From contig JBFWVT010000050.1 in NCBI GenBank assembly GCA_050246595.1, positions 1 through 34,191 of the forward strand: a stretch of DNA of 34,191 bases, read 5' to 3'. The DNA comes from DATARH01 sp050246595 (GTDB lineage Bacteria > Pseudomonadota > Alphaproteobacteria > ATCC43930 > CGMCC-115725). Shown piece by piece: positions 1 through 6,741 of the stretch. Both the position numbers and the translations under genes were made by a program. How positions within the stretch are numbered: the first letter of the stretch is position 1; each line of letters opens with the position of its first letter. The notes under the pieces were generated by a model. It was not told the origin of the DNA and ran no database searches. It worked only from the letters and a program-made list of their open reading frames with translations.

Positions 1-42
1 CTCGACATAGGCCGCGAACCGTTCCTGCCGATCCTCGCTCAT
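1..42 (-). CDS. Partial N-terminus of a probable IS701-type transposase
   Basis: An ATG at 42 on the minus strand opens 14 codons that run off the left edge; they read MSEDRQERFAAYVE. A purine-rich ribosome binding site (GGGGGAA) lies just upstream. The stretch RFAAYVE resembles the extreme N-terminus of IS701-family DDE transposases, which from memory often begin with a similar RF-x-AYVE segment. Only 14 residues are visible and no catalytic residue can be checked, so the family call is tentative. A mobile element here would fit the toxin-antitoxin pair and palindromic repeat beside it. Confidence 0.35.
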   Translation of the reverse strand, partial: MSEDRQERFAAYVE

Positions 43-287
43 GCCCCGTTCCCCCAAGAAAATCCTCTCTCAGGGTAGCTCGGACAGTCACGTCAGAGCT
101 GGCAATTTCCTGACGCAGTAAGATTAAACAGCTCCATTTCTACACTGTCAAACCGAGAATCATCGCGATTACAGCGATGGTTAACAGATTACCTCGGCGG
201 CTTCAGTAGGTCGTAGGATGGGCTGAGCAACGCGAAGCCCATGCTGTCGTTCGGCGTCGAGATGATGAGCTTCGCATACGCTCTATC
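43..287. other. AT-richer non-coding stretch with hairpins
   Basis: No gene is supported between the partial transposase and the antitoxin gene. The stretch is richer in A+T than its surroundings (about 110-200). It holds a hairpin at 158-182 (CATCGC / GCGATG around a GATTACA loop) and the repeat listed separately at 212-292. If the left-edge ORF is a transposase, an insertion-sequence terminus should lie in this stretch, but no matching partner end is in the window. Confidence 0.4.
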
Positions 288-292
288 CTACG
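212..292. repeat. REP-like palindromic element
   Basis: Outer arms CGTAGGAT (212-219) and ATCCTACG (285-292) are perfect inverted copies. An inner hairpin GGGCT...AGCCC occupies 220-240. The sequence resembles the GTAGGATGGG-type intergenic repeats common in proteobacterial genomes (memory, not searched). Its right arm overlaps the stop codon of the antitoxin gene (TAG, complement of 288-290), so the element seems to supply the last residues and stop of that gene. A second hairpin, CTACG / CGTAG, lies at 288-303. Confidence 0.5.
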
Positions 293-683
293 AAGTTGCG
301 TAGCTTGTAAGCGCTTTGCGCACGCCTTCCGGGTCGTGCGCGATGACGGTGAGATAGGCGCGTGTTGGCTGGTCGGGTTCGGAGCGGCCCTGCTCCCAGT
401 CGCGCAGCGTGCCGAGCGGGATGCTATAGCGCGCGGCGAATTCCTCCTGTGTCAGACCGAGCGCCCGGCGCAATGTCTTGACGCGCGGCACGCGGCGGGC
501 TTTCGCCAGCTCTTCGGGGGTGAACGGACGCGCATCGGGGTCGGCAGCCGCGGCTGCTTCGATCTCTTCCGGCGTCATCGGCGTTGGCGATGGGATCGGC
601 ATCATCGACTCGGTCCCGTCAGGCGCGACGCGCACAAGGACGCCGTCACGGCGCATTCTGGCGATCGTCGTCGTCTTGCTCAT
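288..683 (-). CDS. HTH (XRE/HigA-like) antitoxin paired with BrnT
   Basis: A 131-residue protein with a C-terminal helix-turn-helix of the Cro/CI kind (about residues 70-100, core ALGLTQEEFAARYSIPLGTL, then RDWEQGR). The first 60 residues are low in predicted structure and end in an acidic, Ala-rich linker, as in antitoxins whose N-terminus wraps the toxin. It starts inside the 3' end of the toxin gene upstream (38-bp overlap), so the two are translated together. Expected role: neutralise the BrnT-type toxin and repress the operon. BrnT usually pairs with a BrnA of another DNA-binding type; an XRE-like partner is a variant. The last six residues probably come from the palindromic repeat at the 3' end. 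Confidence 0.8.
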   Translation of the reverse strand: MSKTTTIARMRRDGVLVRVAPDGTESMMPIPSPTPMTPEEIEAAAAADPDARPFTPEELAKARRVPRVKTLRRALGLTQEEFAARYSIPLGTLRDWEQGRSEPDQPTRAYLTVIAHDPEGVRKALTSYATS

Positions 684-933
684 GCCTTGTCGCCTTTCGG
701 GCCGAGATGACGCGCAGGCGATCGCCTCGTTCGGTATAAACGACAGTCAATAACTGTCCCTGGCTCATGCCGACGAGAACGCCCCGTTCCTCGCCATAAT
801 TTTCACGGTTATCGGGCCACTCGATCGCAAATGGGTCACGGAGGGCGAGTGCCGCTTCCTCGAAGCTCACGCGATGAACCCGGCGATTTTGGACCGCCTT
901 ATCGTCATCCCATGCGAATTCGTCATCACGCAT
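646..933 (-). CDS. brnT: BrnT-family toxin (RNase-like)
   Basis: A 95-residue protein matching BrnT: an N-terminal FAWDDDKA segment (family: W-[DE]-x-x-K), VSFEEAALALRDP, a VVYTERGDRLRVIS strand and the closing RVISARKATRHE motif. BrnT toxins are small ribonuclease-fold proteins that block translation. I chose ATG at 933 because the family starts just before the W-D motif; a TTG ten codons upstream (963) stays open but has no good ribosome binding site. The gene is first in a two-gene operon and overlaps the antitoxin by 38 bp. Toxin-first order is normal for BrnT systems. Confidence 0.8.
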   Translation of the reverse strand: MRDDEFAWDDDKAVQNRRVHRVSFEEAALALRDPFAIEWPDNRENYGEERGVLVGMSQGQLLTVVYTERGDRLRVISARKATRHEQDDDDRQNAP

Positions 934-1021
934 CGAGACACGGATTATCCGTGCAGGCTTCAAAAATCCATCGCGGCGGCGGGCCTACCGGTAGCCGCTA
1001 AATTCCGCCGCCGGACGGGAA

Positions 1022-1046
1022 GAAATTCCCTGCCGCAGGGAATTTC
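1022..1046. terminator. Perfect hairpin downstream of fzlA
   Basis: GAAATTCCCTG (1022-1032), loop CCG, CAGGGAATTTC (1036-1046): an 11-bp perfect stem about 30 bp past the fzlA stop on the minus strand. It is followed by a short T/C-rich run (TTCTTCCC) rather than a clean U-tract. It may end fzlA transcription or be a plain inverted repeat. Confidence 0.45.
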
Positions 1047-1075
1047 CCCCGGTCGCCCCATTTGGCGGGCGGTCC

Positions 1076-1756
1076 TCAAAAATCGAGGTCGGCGTAATGC
1101 GGCGGCGGCGGGGCGCCGGGGACGTGGTCGGCCAGGATCGCGCGGAAGCTCGGGCGCGACTTGAGGCGCGCGTACCATTCCTTGGCCGGTTCGTGCGCCT
1201 CCCACGGCACGTCGCCGAGATAGTCGAGGCTCGACAGATGCGCCGCCGCGCTGATGTCGGCGACCGAGAAATGATCGCCCGCCAGCCAGCGCCGCCGCTC
1301 GACCAGATAGCCGATATAATCGAGATGGTAGGGCAGGTTGGCATGCCCGGCGCGAATCGCCTGTGAACTCGGCTGCATCGTCGGCTGTCCCGGACTGCGA
1401 TAGCGGCGCATCATCTTCTGGCCGAGCAGGTTTTCGGTGACCTCGAAATTCATCTTGACGTCAAACCAGGCGGTCAGCCGCCGGACCTCGGCGCGCTCGG
1501 CCGGGGTGGCGCCGATCAGCCTGATATCGGGGTAGATTTCGTCGAGATACTCGACAACCGCCTCGGCGCCGGCCAATACCGCGCCGTTCGGCTCGATCAG
1601 CACCGGCACCTCGCCGGCCGGGTTGAGCGCCAGAAATTCCGGCCGCCTCTCCCAGGTCTTCTCGAATTTCAGCGTGAATTCGAGACCCTTCTCGGCAAGC
1701 ACGATGCGCACCTTGCGCGAGAACGGCGACAAGGTGACGTGATAAAGGATGCGCAT
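1076..1756 (-). CDS. fzlA: GST-like FtsZ-binding division protein FzlA
   Basis: A 226-residue glutathione S-transferase-fold protein: thioredoxin-like N-domain (residues 1-80; LSPFSRKVRIVLAEKG, then NPAGEVPVL with the cis-Pro, then E-A-V-V-E-Y-L) and an all-helical C-domain (90-215) with the GDHFSVADISAA motif. The tail ends HYADLDF. In Caulobacter FzlA, which bends FtsZ filaments and sets the constriction rate, residues at the extreme C-terminus are needed for function, and this acidic tail fits (memory of published work). The start is ATG at 1756, since MRILYH begins the fold; the longer upstream frame has no recognisable sequence. A generic GST is the alternative. Confidence 0.75.
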   Translation of the reverse strand: MRILYHVTLSPFSRKVRIVLAEKGLEFTLKFEKTWERRPEFLALNPAGEVPVLIEPNGAVLAGAEAVVEYLDEIYPDIRLIGATPAERAEVRRLTAWFDVKMNFEVTENLLGQKMMRRYRSPGQPTMQPSSQAIRAGHANLPYHLDYIGYLVERRRWLAGDHFSVADISAAAHLSSLDYLGDVPWEAHEPAKEWYARLKSRPSFRAILADHVPGAPPPPHYADLDF

Positions 1757-2483
1757 GGCCGTGATTGTACTACCGCGACCGCACCGTAACAGAGTGCACG
1801 ACGAGGAAATCGTCGATCGGCTCCGAGGACCGCGCCGGCCTCGGCCCGCGCAGATTTGGCCCGCGGAGAGGCGCGATGCGAAGCCCGTTCTCTGGTGCGT
1901 GGGCAGCGCGGCCGATTCCGACATGGCGCGCGCAATCCCGATCGACGGCGACCGGCCGATGTCACCGTGCAGGTCGGTCCGGGACCGAGCGAAGGACGCG
2001 AAATCACCCGCCGCGATCGATCGTGTGTAAGATATCCCGACGCTTCCGTCGGCAGTGTCTCGGTTGGAATTGTGACACCGTCATCCCGGAACGCGGTTCC
2101 TGGACCGGCCGCCGCTTCGGAATGAACAACATACCCTGCCACAATCAGACCGAGAGATCGCCCTTGCATCGCGCCGGCGGCCATGCTGTAAAGAATTCCG
2201 ACGTCTTGAGGGGTGTCTCCGAGGGATGTTTCCGATAGGCTCGCCCCTGCGGTTCTGTAGCGGTTTTTGATACTTTTATCATTAGGTTAGAGAGAAATTC
2301 CTCAATCTGACACCTTCCGGCTTTATCATCCGGTGGCAATCGGCCACACCGAGGCAGTCGAGGGGTGGTGAACCTTACCTGTCCCATCCGGACCTGGGAG
2401 GATGTCGCCAAACTTTACACTTTGCCGGCCGGTGTATCCGTGGTTTTTCCCTACCCTGTTGACTTCTCTGAATGATCCTTGAA
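1757..2483. other. Long intergenic region between fzlA and the PEP-CTERM gene
   Basis: About 730 bp with no convincing gene on either strand; the open frames here lack family resemblance or ribosome binding sites. The right half (2240-2450) is A+T-richer and should hold the upstream activator sites expected for the sigma-54 promoter at 2484. A small interrupted repeat CCGG-N9-CCGG lies near 2318-2334. No RNA gene or riboswitch was recognised. Confidence 0.4.
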
Positions 2484-2498
2484 TGGCATGCAGCTTGC
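2484..2498 (+). promoter_or_regulatory. Sigma-54 (RpoN) -24/-12 promoter
   Basis: TGGCATGCAGCTTGC matches the RpoN consensus TGGCAC-N5-TTGC at every invariant position: GG at 2485-2486 and GC at 2497-2498 with canonical spacing. The expected transcript start is near 2510, giving a leader of about 43 nt before the PEP-CTERM gene. PEP-CTERM genes in several lineages are driven by RpoN with the PrsK/PrsR two-component system (established link). No regulator gene is present in this window. Confidence 0.8.
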
Positions 2499-2552
2499 AA
2501 GTACCACAAGGGCGCGGCAAGCGGCCGAGAGGCCCAATAACGGAGGATGAGG

Positions 2553-3164
2553 ATGAGATTTCTGACACAGGTTGCGGGGGCCGCAGTCGCCGCAATCATC
2601 GGAATGGCGGCGGTTCCGAACGACGCGGCGGCACTGCCTGGTACTTTCGGGTTTGTGCCGCTTGGGGACGTCACGTTCAATAACGGCGCTCTGACCGACA
2701 TAGTGGTGGGGATCGACCATAAGGAGTATGCAGACGCATTCATCAACCAGGCTGGTACTGGTATTTTTCTCGGTATAACCGATATAAGCCTCGGCGCGGA
2801 TGCCTTTGAGATCGGCGGTGTCGTTGATTTCAACGTCACAACCGTCGGTTTGGCCAGCAACTACACGATCAATATTGACGACGCTGATATAATCCAGCTG
2901 ATTCCTACCGCGGCGGGGGTACAGGGCCGTATTGATGTGAACTACACCGGCACAATAACTGCCGGTCCCGACAGTCTGGGGCAGACAGTTCTCATCTCGC
3001 AGAGCTGCGATCAGACGCTCGGCGCGGGCGTCAACTGCTCGAACACGGTAGCGACGCCTGCGCCTGTTCCGGAACCGGCATCGATGGCCCTGCTGGGCTC
3101 AGCGCTGCTCGGGTTTGGTCTGTACCGTCGCGCTCGCACCGCGGCGCAACGTCGGAAAATTTGA
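2553..3164 (+). CDS. PEP-CTERM sorting domain protein
   Basis: A 203-residue exported protein. Residues 1-28 form a signal peptide (MRFLTQVAGAAVAAIIGMAA, then an Ala-rich cleavage region). The middle is a beta-rich, Asn/Thr/Gly-rich domain I do not recognise, with a Cys pair near the end (S-C-D-Q ... N-C-S). Residues 172-203 form the exosortase signal: VPEP, a hydrophobic helix (ASMALLGSALLGFGLY) and a basic tail RRAR. Exosortase should cleave at PEP and deliver the protein to the outer surface or exopolysaccharide. GGAGG at 2542-2546 is 6 nt from the ATG at 2553 but abuts the ATG at 2547, so 2553 is the start. Transcribed from the sigma-54 promoter at 2484. No exosortase gene lies nearby. 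Confidence 0.9.
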   Translation: MRFLTQVAGAAVAAIIGMAAVPNDAAALPGTFGFVPLGDVTFNNGALTDIVVGIDHKEYADAFINQAGTGIFLGITDISLGADAFEIGGVVDFNVTTVGLASNYTINIDDADIIQLIPTAAGVQGRIDVNYTGTITAGPDSLGQTVLISQSCDQTLGAGVNCSNTVATPAPVPEPASMALLGSALLGFGLYRRARTAAQRRKI

Positions 3165-3177
3165 CACGGGCAGCCCG

Positions 3178-3219
3178 GCCGAGGGGAAAGTTTTGCGACA
3201 GCAGAACCTACCCCTCGGC
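3178..3219 (+). terminator. Candidate stem-loop after the PEP-CTERM gene
   Basis: GCCGAGGGG (3178-3186) and CCCCTCGGC (3211-3219) form a 9-bp perfect stem with a 24-nt loop, 14 bp past the stop codon. There is no U-run afterwards, so termination is uncertain. Confidence 0.35.
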
Positions 3220-3263
3220 GGGCAAGCCCGCGGATCGGGCACCCGGCCGGACGAGAGGCCGAG

Positions 3264-4178
3264 ATGAGCCTCGCCGAAAAACTCGGGCTTGAGCGCGCGG
3301 TCATTCTGCACGTAGACGATCTCGCGATGTGCCACGGCGCGAACCGCGCCTTTCTCGATCTGGCGCGGGCCGGGTTTGTCACAAGCGGTTCGGTGATGGT
3401 GCCGTGCCCGTGGTTTCGCGAGATCGCCGAGGCGGCTTCCGATGACGCGACGCTTGATCTCGGGGTGCATTTGACGCTGACCAGCGAGTGGCGGCATTAC
3501 CGCTGGCGGCCGCTTTCGACGACCAGCCGCGCGTCGGGGCTGATCGATGAGGATGGGTATCTCCGGCGCGATGTCGCCTCGCTGCGCGCGCATCTCGTGC
3601 CGGAGGCGGCCGAATCCGAATTGCGCGCACAGATCGAACTGGCGGTCGCGGCGGGAATTGCTCCGACCCATATCGACGCGCACATGGCGGCGGCGATGCT
3701 GCCCGAACTGCTCGATCTGCATATCCGGCTGGGGCTGGAATACGGTCTCGTGCCGGTCCTGCCGCGCGGCATCAAGTGGGCGCCTGAGACGGAGAGCTAT
3801 GCGGCGGCGCTGGCCCGTCTCGACGCGGTCGGGCTGCCGGTCATCGACCATTTCCGCGGCACATTGCCGGTCGCGGCCGATCAGACCCGACCGCGTTACC
3901 GCGAGGCTGTTGCAGACCTGCGGCCCGGCGTGACGCATTTCGCCCTGCACGCGACGATACCGGGAGAGATCGAGATCATCGCCCCGGATCATGCCGGCTG
4001 GCGCACGCGGGAATACGCGCTGTTCGCGAGCGGCGCGGTCGCCGAATGGTGCGAAGAGGCAGGGATCGCTGCGATCGGATATCGCGAGATCCAGCGCTTG
4101 TGGCGGGACGGGGCTGATAAATTTCGGAACCCGGAGAATGGGCGGACCCGGCAAAAGCCAGGGAAGCCCATCCTATGA
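3264..4178 (+). CDS. ChbG/HpnK (YdjC)-family carbohydrate deacetylase
   Basis: A 304-residue protein of the YdjC/ChbG deacetylase family, a metal-dependent TIM-barrel-like fold that removes acetyl groups from sugars. Expected metal and catalytic features are visible: H-V-D-D at residues 16-19 (family N-x-D-D) followed by CHGANRAF, the LGVHLTL strand, the THIDAHM helix start and a late HFALHAT strand. HpnK of hopanoid clusters is about the same size, but no hopanoid genes are near, so the substrate is open. The start is ATG at 3264 with GAGAGG at 3253-3258. It converges on trmJ; the two stop regions overlap by 6 bp. Confidence 0.82.
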   Translation: MSLAEKLGLERAVILHVDDLAMCHGANRAFLDLARAGFVTSGSVMVPCPWFREIAEAASDDATLDLGVHLTLTSEWRHYRWRPLSTTSRASGLIDEDGYLRRDVASLRAHLVPEAAESELRAQIELAVAAGIAPTHIDAHMAAAMLPELLDLHIRLGLEYGLVPVLPRGIKWAPETESYAAALARLDAVGLPVIDHFRGTLPVAADQTRPRYREAVADLRPGVTHFALHATIPGEIEIIAPDHAGWRTREYALFASGAVAEWCEEAGIAAIGYREIQRLWRDGADKFRNPENGRTRQKPGKPIL

Positions 4179-4952
4179 ATCCGAGACCCCGCCGCGCTTG
4201 CGCGGTCCCATAAAGGCGGTGATGACGCCATGCAGGGTGCGCAATTCCTGCTCGGTGCACCCGGCGCGCTGAAACAGGTTGCGCAGGTTGCGGGTCATGC
4301 TCGGGCGCTTGTCGGGATGGCGCAGAAACCCGCTCTCGACCAGCGCTTCCTCGAAATGATCGAAAAACCGCAGCAGTTCTTCCTTTGTCGCGGCGCGGCT
4401 GTGACCGCGATGCATCGTCTCCGGCGGCGGTTCGGTCTGCGCGGTGAACCATTCATAGCCGACGATCAGCACCGCCTGCGCCAGGTTCAATGACGCAAAA
4501 GCCGGGTTCAGCGGCACGGTCACGACCGTATCGGCCAGCGCGATGTCGTCGTTGACAAGACCGGTGCGCTCCGGGCCGAACAACACGCCGCAACTCTCGC
4601 CGGAAGCAAGAAAACCGCGCATCTCGGCGGCGGCATGGCGCGGGGTCAGTTCGCGCTTGACCATGTAGCGGTCGCGCGCGGTCGAGGCGTAGACATGCAC
4701 CAGATCGCCGATTGCCGCCGCGACGCTTGGATAGAGGCGGGCCTTGGCGAGCACCGCATCGGCGCCCGATGCTGCCGCGACGGCCTTGTCGTTCGGCCAG
4801 CCGTCACGGGGACGGACAAGGCGCAGATCGTCGAGACCGCAATTCATCATTGCGCGGGCCGCGGTGCCGATATTCTCGCCGAGCTGCGGCTCGACCAAAA
4901 TGATCGCCGGCCCGCCGGTGACGGGTTCGCGGCTATGATTGGTGCCGGCCAT
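4173..4952 (-). CDS. trmJ: tRNA (cytidine/uridine-32) 2'-O-methyltransferase TrmJ
   Basis: A 259-residue SPOUT (SpoU) RNA methyltransferase. The three family motifs are in order: GENIGTAARAMMNCGL (residues 25-40), LFGPERTGLVNDD (124-136) and VPLNPAFASLNLAQAV (146-161). These build the trefoil knot that binds S-adenosylmethionine. A C-terminal helical extension (about 180-250) with FFDHFEEAL and a Met-Thr-Arg-Asn-Leu segment matches TrmJ, which methylates ribose at tRNA position 32. The start is ATG at 4952, because the longer frame only translates the GC hairpin repeats upstream. cysS lies upstream on the same strand across a 205-bp repeat-filled gap. Confidence 0.88.
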   Translation of the reverse strand: MAGTNHSREPVTGGPAIILVEPQLGENIGTAARAMMNCGLDDLRLVRPRDGWPNDKAVAAASGADAVLAKARLYPSVAAAIGDLVHVYASTARDRYMVKRELTPRHAAAEMRGFLASGESCGVLFGPERTGLVNDDIALADTVVTVPLNPAFASLNLAQAVLIVGYEWFTAQTEPPPETMHRGHSRAATKEELLRFFDHFEEALVESGFLRHPDKRPSMTRNLRNLFQRAGCTEQELRTLHGVITAFMGPRKRGGVSDS

Positions 4953-4973
4953 TGTCAGGACTGCGCAAGGCTT

Positions 4974-5128
4974 CCCTCTCCGCCCTTCAGGGGGGAGAGG
5001 GAGGGGCCCACCGCGCAGCGGTGGGAGGGTGAGGTGGGTGTCGGCAAACGCCCTGGAATCCCCCACCCCGGATCAAGTCCGGGGTGGGCTCTCACCCCGG
5101 CCCTCTCCGCCCCCAGGGGCGGAGAGGG
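4974..5128. repeat. Cluster of four REP-like GC hairpins
   Basis: Four perfect hairpins fill the cysS-trmJ gap: 4974-5001 (CCCTCTCC / GGAGAGGG), 5007-5025 (CCCACCGC / GCGGTGGG, loop GCA), 5062-5088 (CCCACCCCGGA / TCCGGGGTGGG, loop TCAAG) and 5101-5128 (13-bp stem CCCTCTCCGCCCC, loop CA). The first and last begin with the same CCCTCTCCGCCC word. The core of the third recurs exactly at 9125-9143. Such units are typical chromosomal REP elements and may also attenuate cysS-trmJ read-through. Confidence 0.8.
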
Positions 5129-5157
5129 GGTAAAAACCGTGCCGACTGGAATTGTGT

Positions 5158-6531
5158 TCACGCCCGGCGCCACTTGGTCGTGCCGTCGGGGCGGTCTTCG
5201 AGGACGATGCCCTCGGCGGCGAGTTCGGCGCGGATGCGGTCGGCATCGGCGAAGCGGCGCTCCTTGCGGGCGCGGGTGCGGTCGGCGATGCGCATCTCGA
5301 TCGGTTCGGCCTCGCCGAGCGAGGCACCCTGAAGCCACTGCATCGGGTGCGCGGTCAGCAGGCCAAGCAGCTCGCCCGCCGCAAGAAGCTCTTTTTGCAG
5401 AGCGAGCCGCTCGGCCGCGTCCTCGGCGCGGAACACTGCCCCGGCAAGCTCGTGCAGACGGGCGATCGCCTGCGGCGTGTTCAGATCGTCTTCGAGCGCT
5501 TCGACCACCTTTGGCGCAGACGCGGGGGTCGGCGACCCGTCGCCCAACGACAGCGCGCGATACCAGCGGTCGAGCGCCGCTTTCGCCTGCTCCAGCTTCT
5601 CGTCGGTCCAGTCGAGCGGGTCGCGGTAATGCGTCGATAAGAGCGCCAGACGGATCGCCTCGCCGGGAATACCCTGCTCCAGCAATTCGTGGACGGTGAC
5701 AAAATTGCCGAGTGATTTCGACATTTTTGCGCTGTCGACGCTGAGAAAACCGTTATGCACCCAGAAACGCACAAAGGGTTTGCCGCCGTGCGCCGCCTCG
5801 CTCTGCGCCAGCTCGTTCTCATGGTGCGGGAAGATCAGGTCGAGACCGCCGCCGTGGATGTCGAAGGTCTCGCCGAGATGCGCCGCGCTCATCGCCGAGC
5901 ATTCGATGTGCCAGCCGGGCCGGCCGCGCCCCCAGGGGCTGTCCCAGCCCGGCTGATCCGGAGCGGACGGTTTCCACAGGACGAAATCGCCGGGGTCCTT
6001 TTTGTACGGCGCGACCTCGACGCGGGCACCGGCGATCATCTCCTGCCGGGAGCGGCGCGACAGTTTTCCGTAGCCGGGCCACGAGGCGACCGCGAACAGC
6101 ACATGCCCCTCGGCCGCGTAGGCGTGACCGGCTTTGATCAGGCGCTCGATCATCGCGACCATCTGCGGCACATGCTCGGTGCAGCGCGGCTCGATATCGG
6201 GCGGCAGCGCGCCGAGCGCTTCCATGTCCGCGTGGTACAGCGCAGTCGTGCGGCGGGTCAGTTCCGCGATCGGCTCACCGGCATCGCGCGCGGCGTTGAT
6301 GATCTTGTCGTCGATATCGGTGATGTTGCGCACATAGCGCACATGCTCGGCGCCGTAGGCGTGGCGCAGCAACCGGTAAAGCTGGTCGAACACGATTGCG
6401 GCGCGGGCATTGCCGATATGCGCCAGGTCGTAGACGGTCGGGCCGCACACATACAGGCGCACCAGCTCGGGATCAAGCGGCTCGAACACCTCCTTGCGGC
6501 GGGTCAGCGAGTTGTAAAGGACAAGCGGCAT
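5158..6531 (-). CDS. cysS: Cysteine--tRNA ligase
   Basis: A class I aminoacyl-tRNA synthetase of about 457 residues, full length for the family. It charges tRNA-Cys with cysteine in the cytoplasm. Visible motifs, numbered from the GTG at 6534: YVCGPTVYD with zinc-ligand Cys30, the HIGH-box variant HIGN at 39-42, GWHIECSAM with Cys212, FPHHENE with His237 and Glu241 completing the zinc site, and KMSKS at 270-274. The C-terminal helical and anticodon-binding regions follow. The frame opens GTG-ATG; I prefer the ATG at 6531, with no strong ribosome binding site for either. It lies upstream of trmJ on the same strand. Confidence 0.97.
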   Translation of the reverse strand: MPLVLYNSLTRRKEVFEPLDPELVRLYVCGPTVYDLAHIGNARAAIVFDQLYRLLRHAYGAEHVRYVRNITDIDDKIINAARDAGEPIAELTRRTTALYHADMEALGALPPDIEPRCTEHVPQMVAMIERLIKAGHAYAAEGHVLFAVASWPGYGKLSRRSRQEMIAGARVEVAPYKKDPGDFVLWKPSAPDQPGWDSPWGRGRPGWHIECSAMSAAHLGETFDIHGGGLDLIFPHHENELAQSEAAHGGKPFVRFWVHNGFLSVDSAKMSKSLGNFVTVHELLEQGIPGEAIRLALLSTHYRDPLDWTDEKLEQAKAALDRWYRALSLGDGSPTPASAPKVVEALEDDLNTPQAIARLHELAGAVFRAEDAAERLALQKELLAAGELLGLLTAHPMQWLQGASLGEAEPIEMRIADRTRARKERRFADADRIRAELAAEGIVLEDRPDGTTKWRRA

Positions 6532-6701
6532 CACGCGACCATGACCAAGTTCAGAGTGCGTCTCGGATCGTCATACCGGCGCCGCCCGGCAGCAATCGCG
6601 GCGGGCGGAAGCCGCGGCACAACGCCGAAGCGACCCGGTTACTAGATTGCCCGAACGCGGTCTCTGGCAAGAGGCATCGCCGCTTCCGGTCATGCCGCCT
6701 G

Positions 6702-6741
6702 GGTCACGTCGCCCAGGTCACGTCGCCCAGGTCACGTCGCG
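6702..6741. repeat. Tandem 14-bp repeat at the 3' end of the AI-2E transporter gene
   Basis: GGTCACGTCGCCCA occurs exactly at 6702-6715 and 6716-6729, and a third diverging copy starts at 6730. The third copy contains the transporter stop codon (TGA, complement of 6732-6734). Because the unit is not a multiple of three, changes in copy number beyond the stop do not affect the protein. Confidence 0.75.

Noticed and set aside
2145..2411. 88-codon minus-strand ORF upstream of the PEP-CTERM gene
   Set aside because: No family resemblance, no ribosome binding site, and it lies in the region expected to hold promoter control sites.
3099..4154. 351-codon minus-strand ORF opposite the ChbG-type gene
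   Set aside because: No family resemblance; Arg/Gln/Asp-rich antisense shadow typical of high-GC genes. The plus-strand frame has deacetylase motifs.
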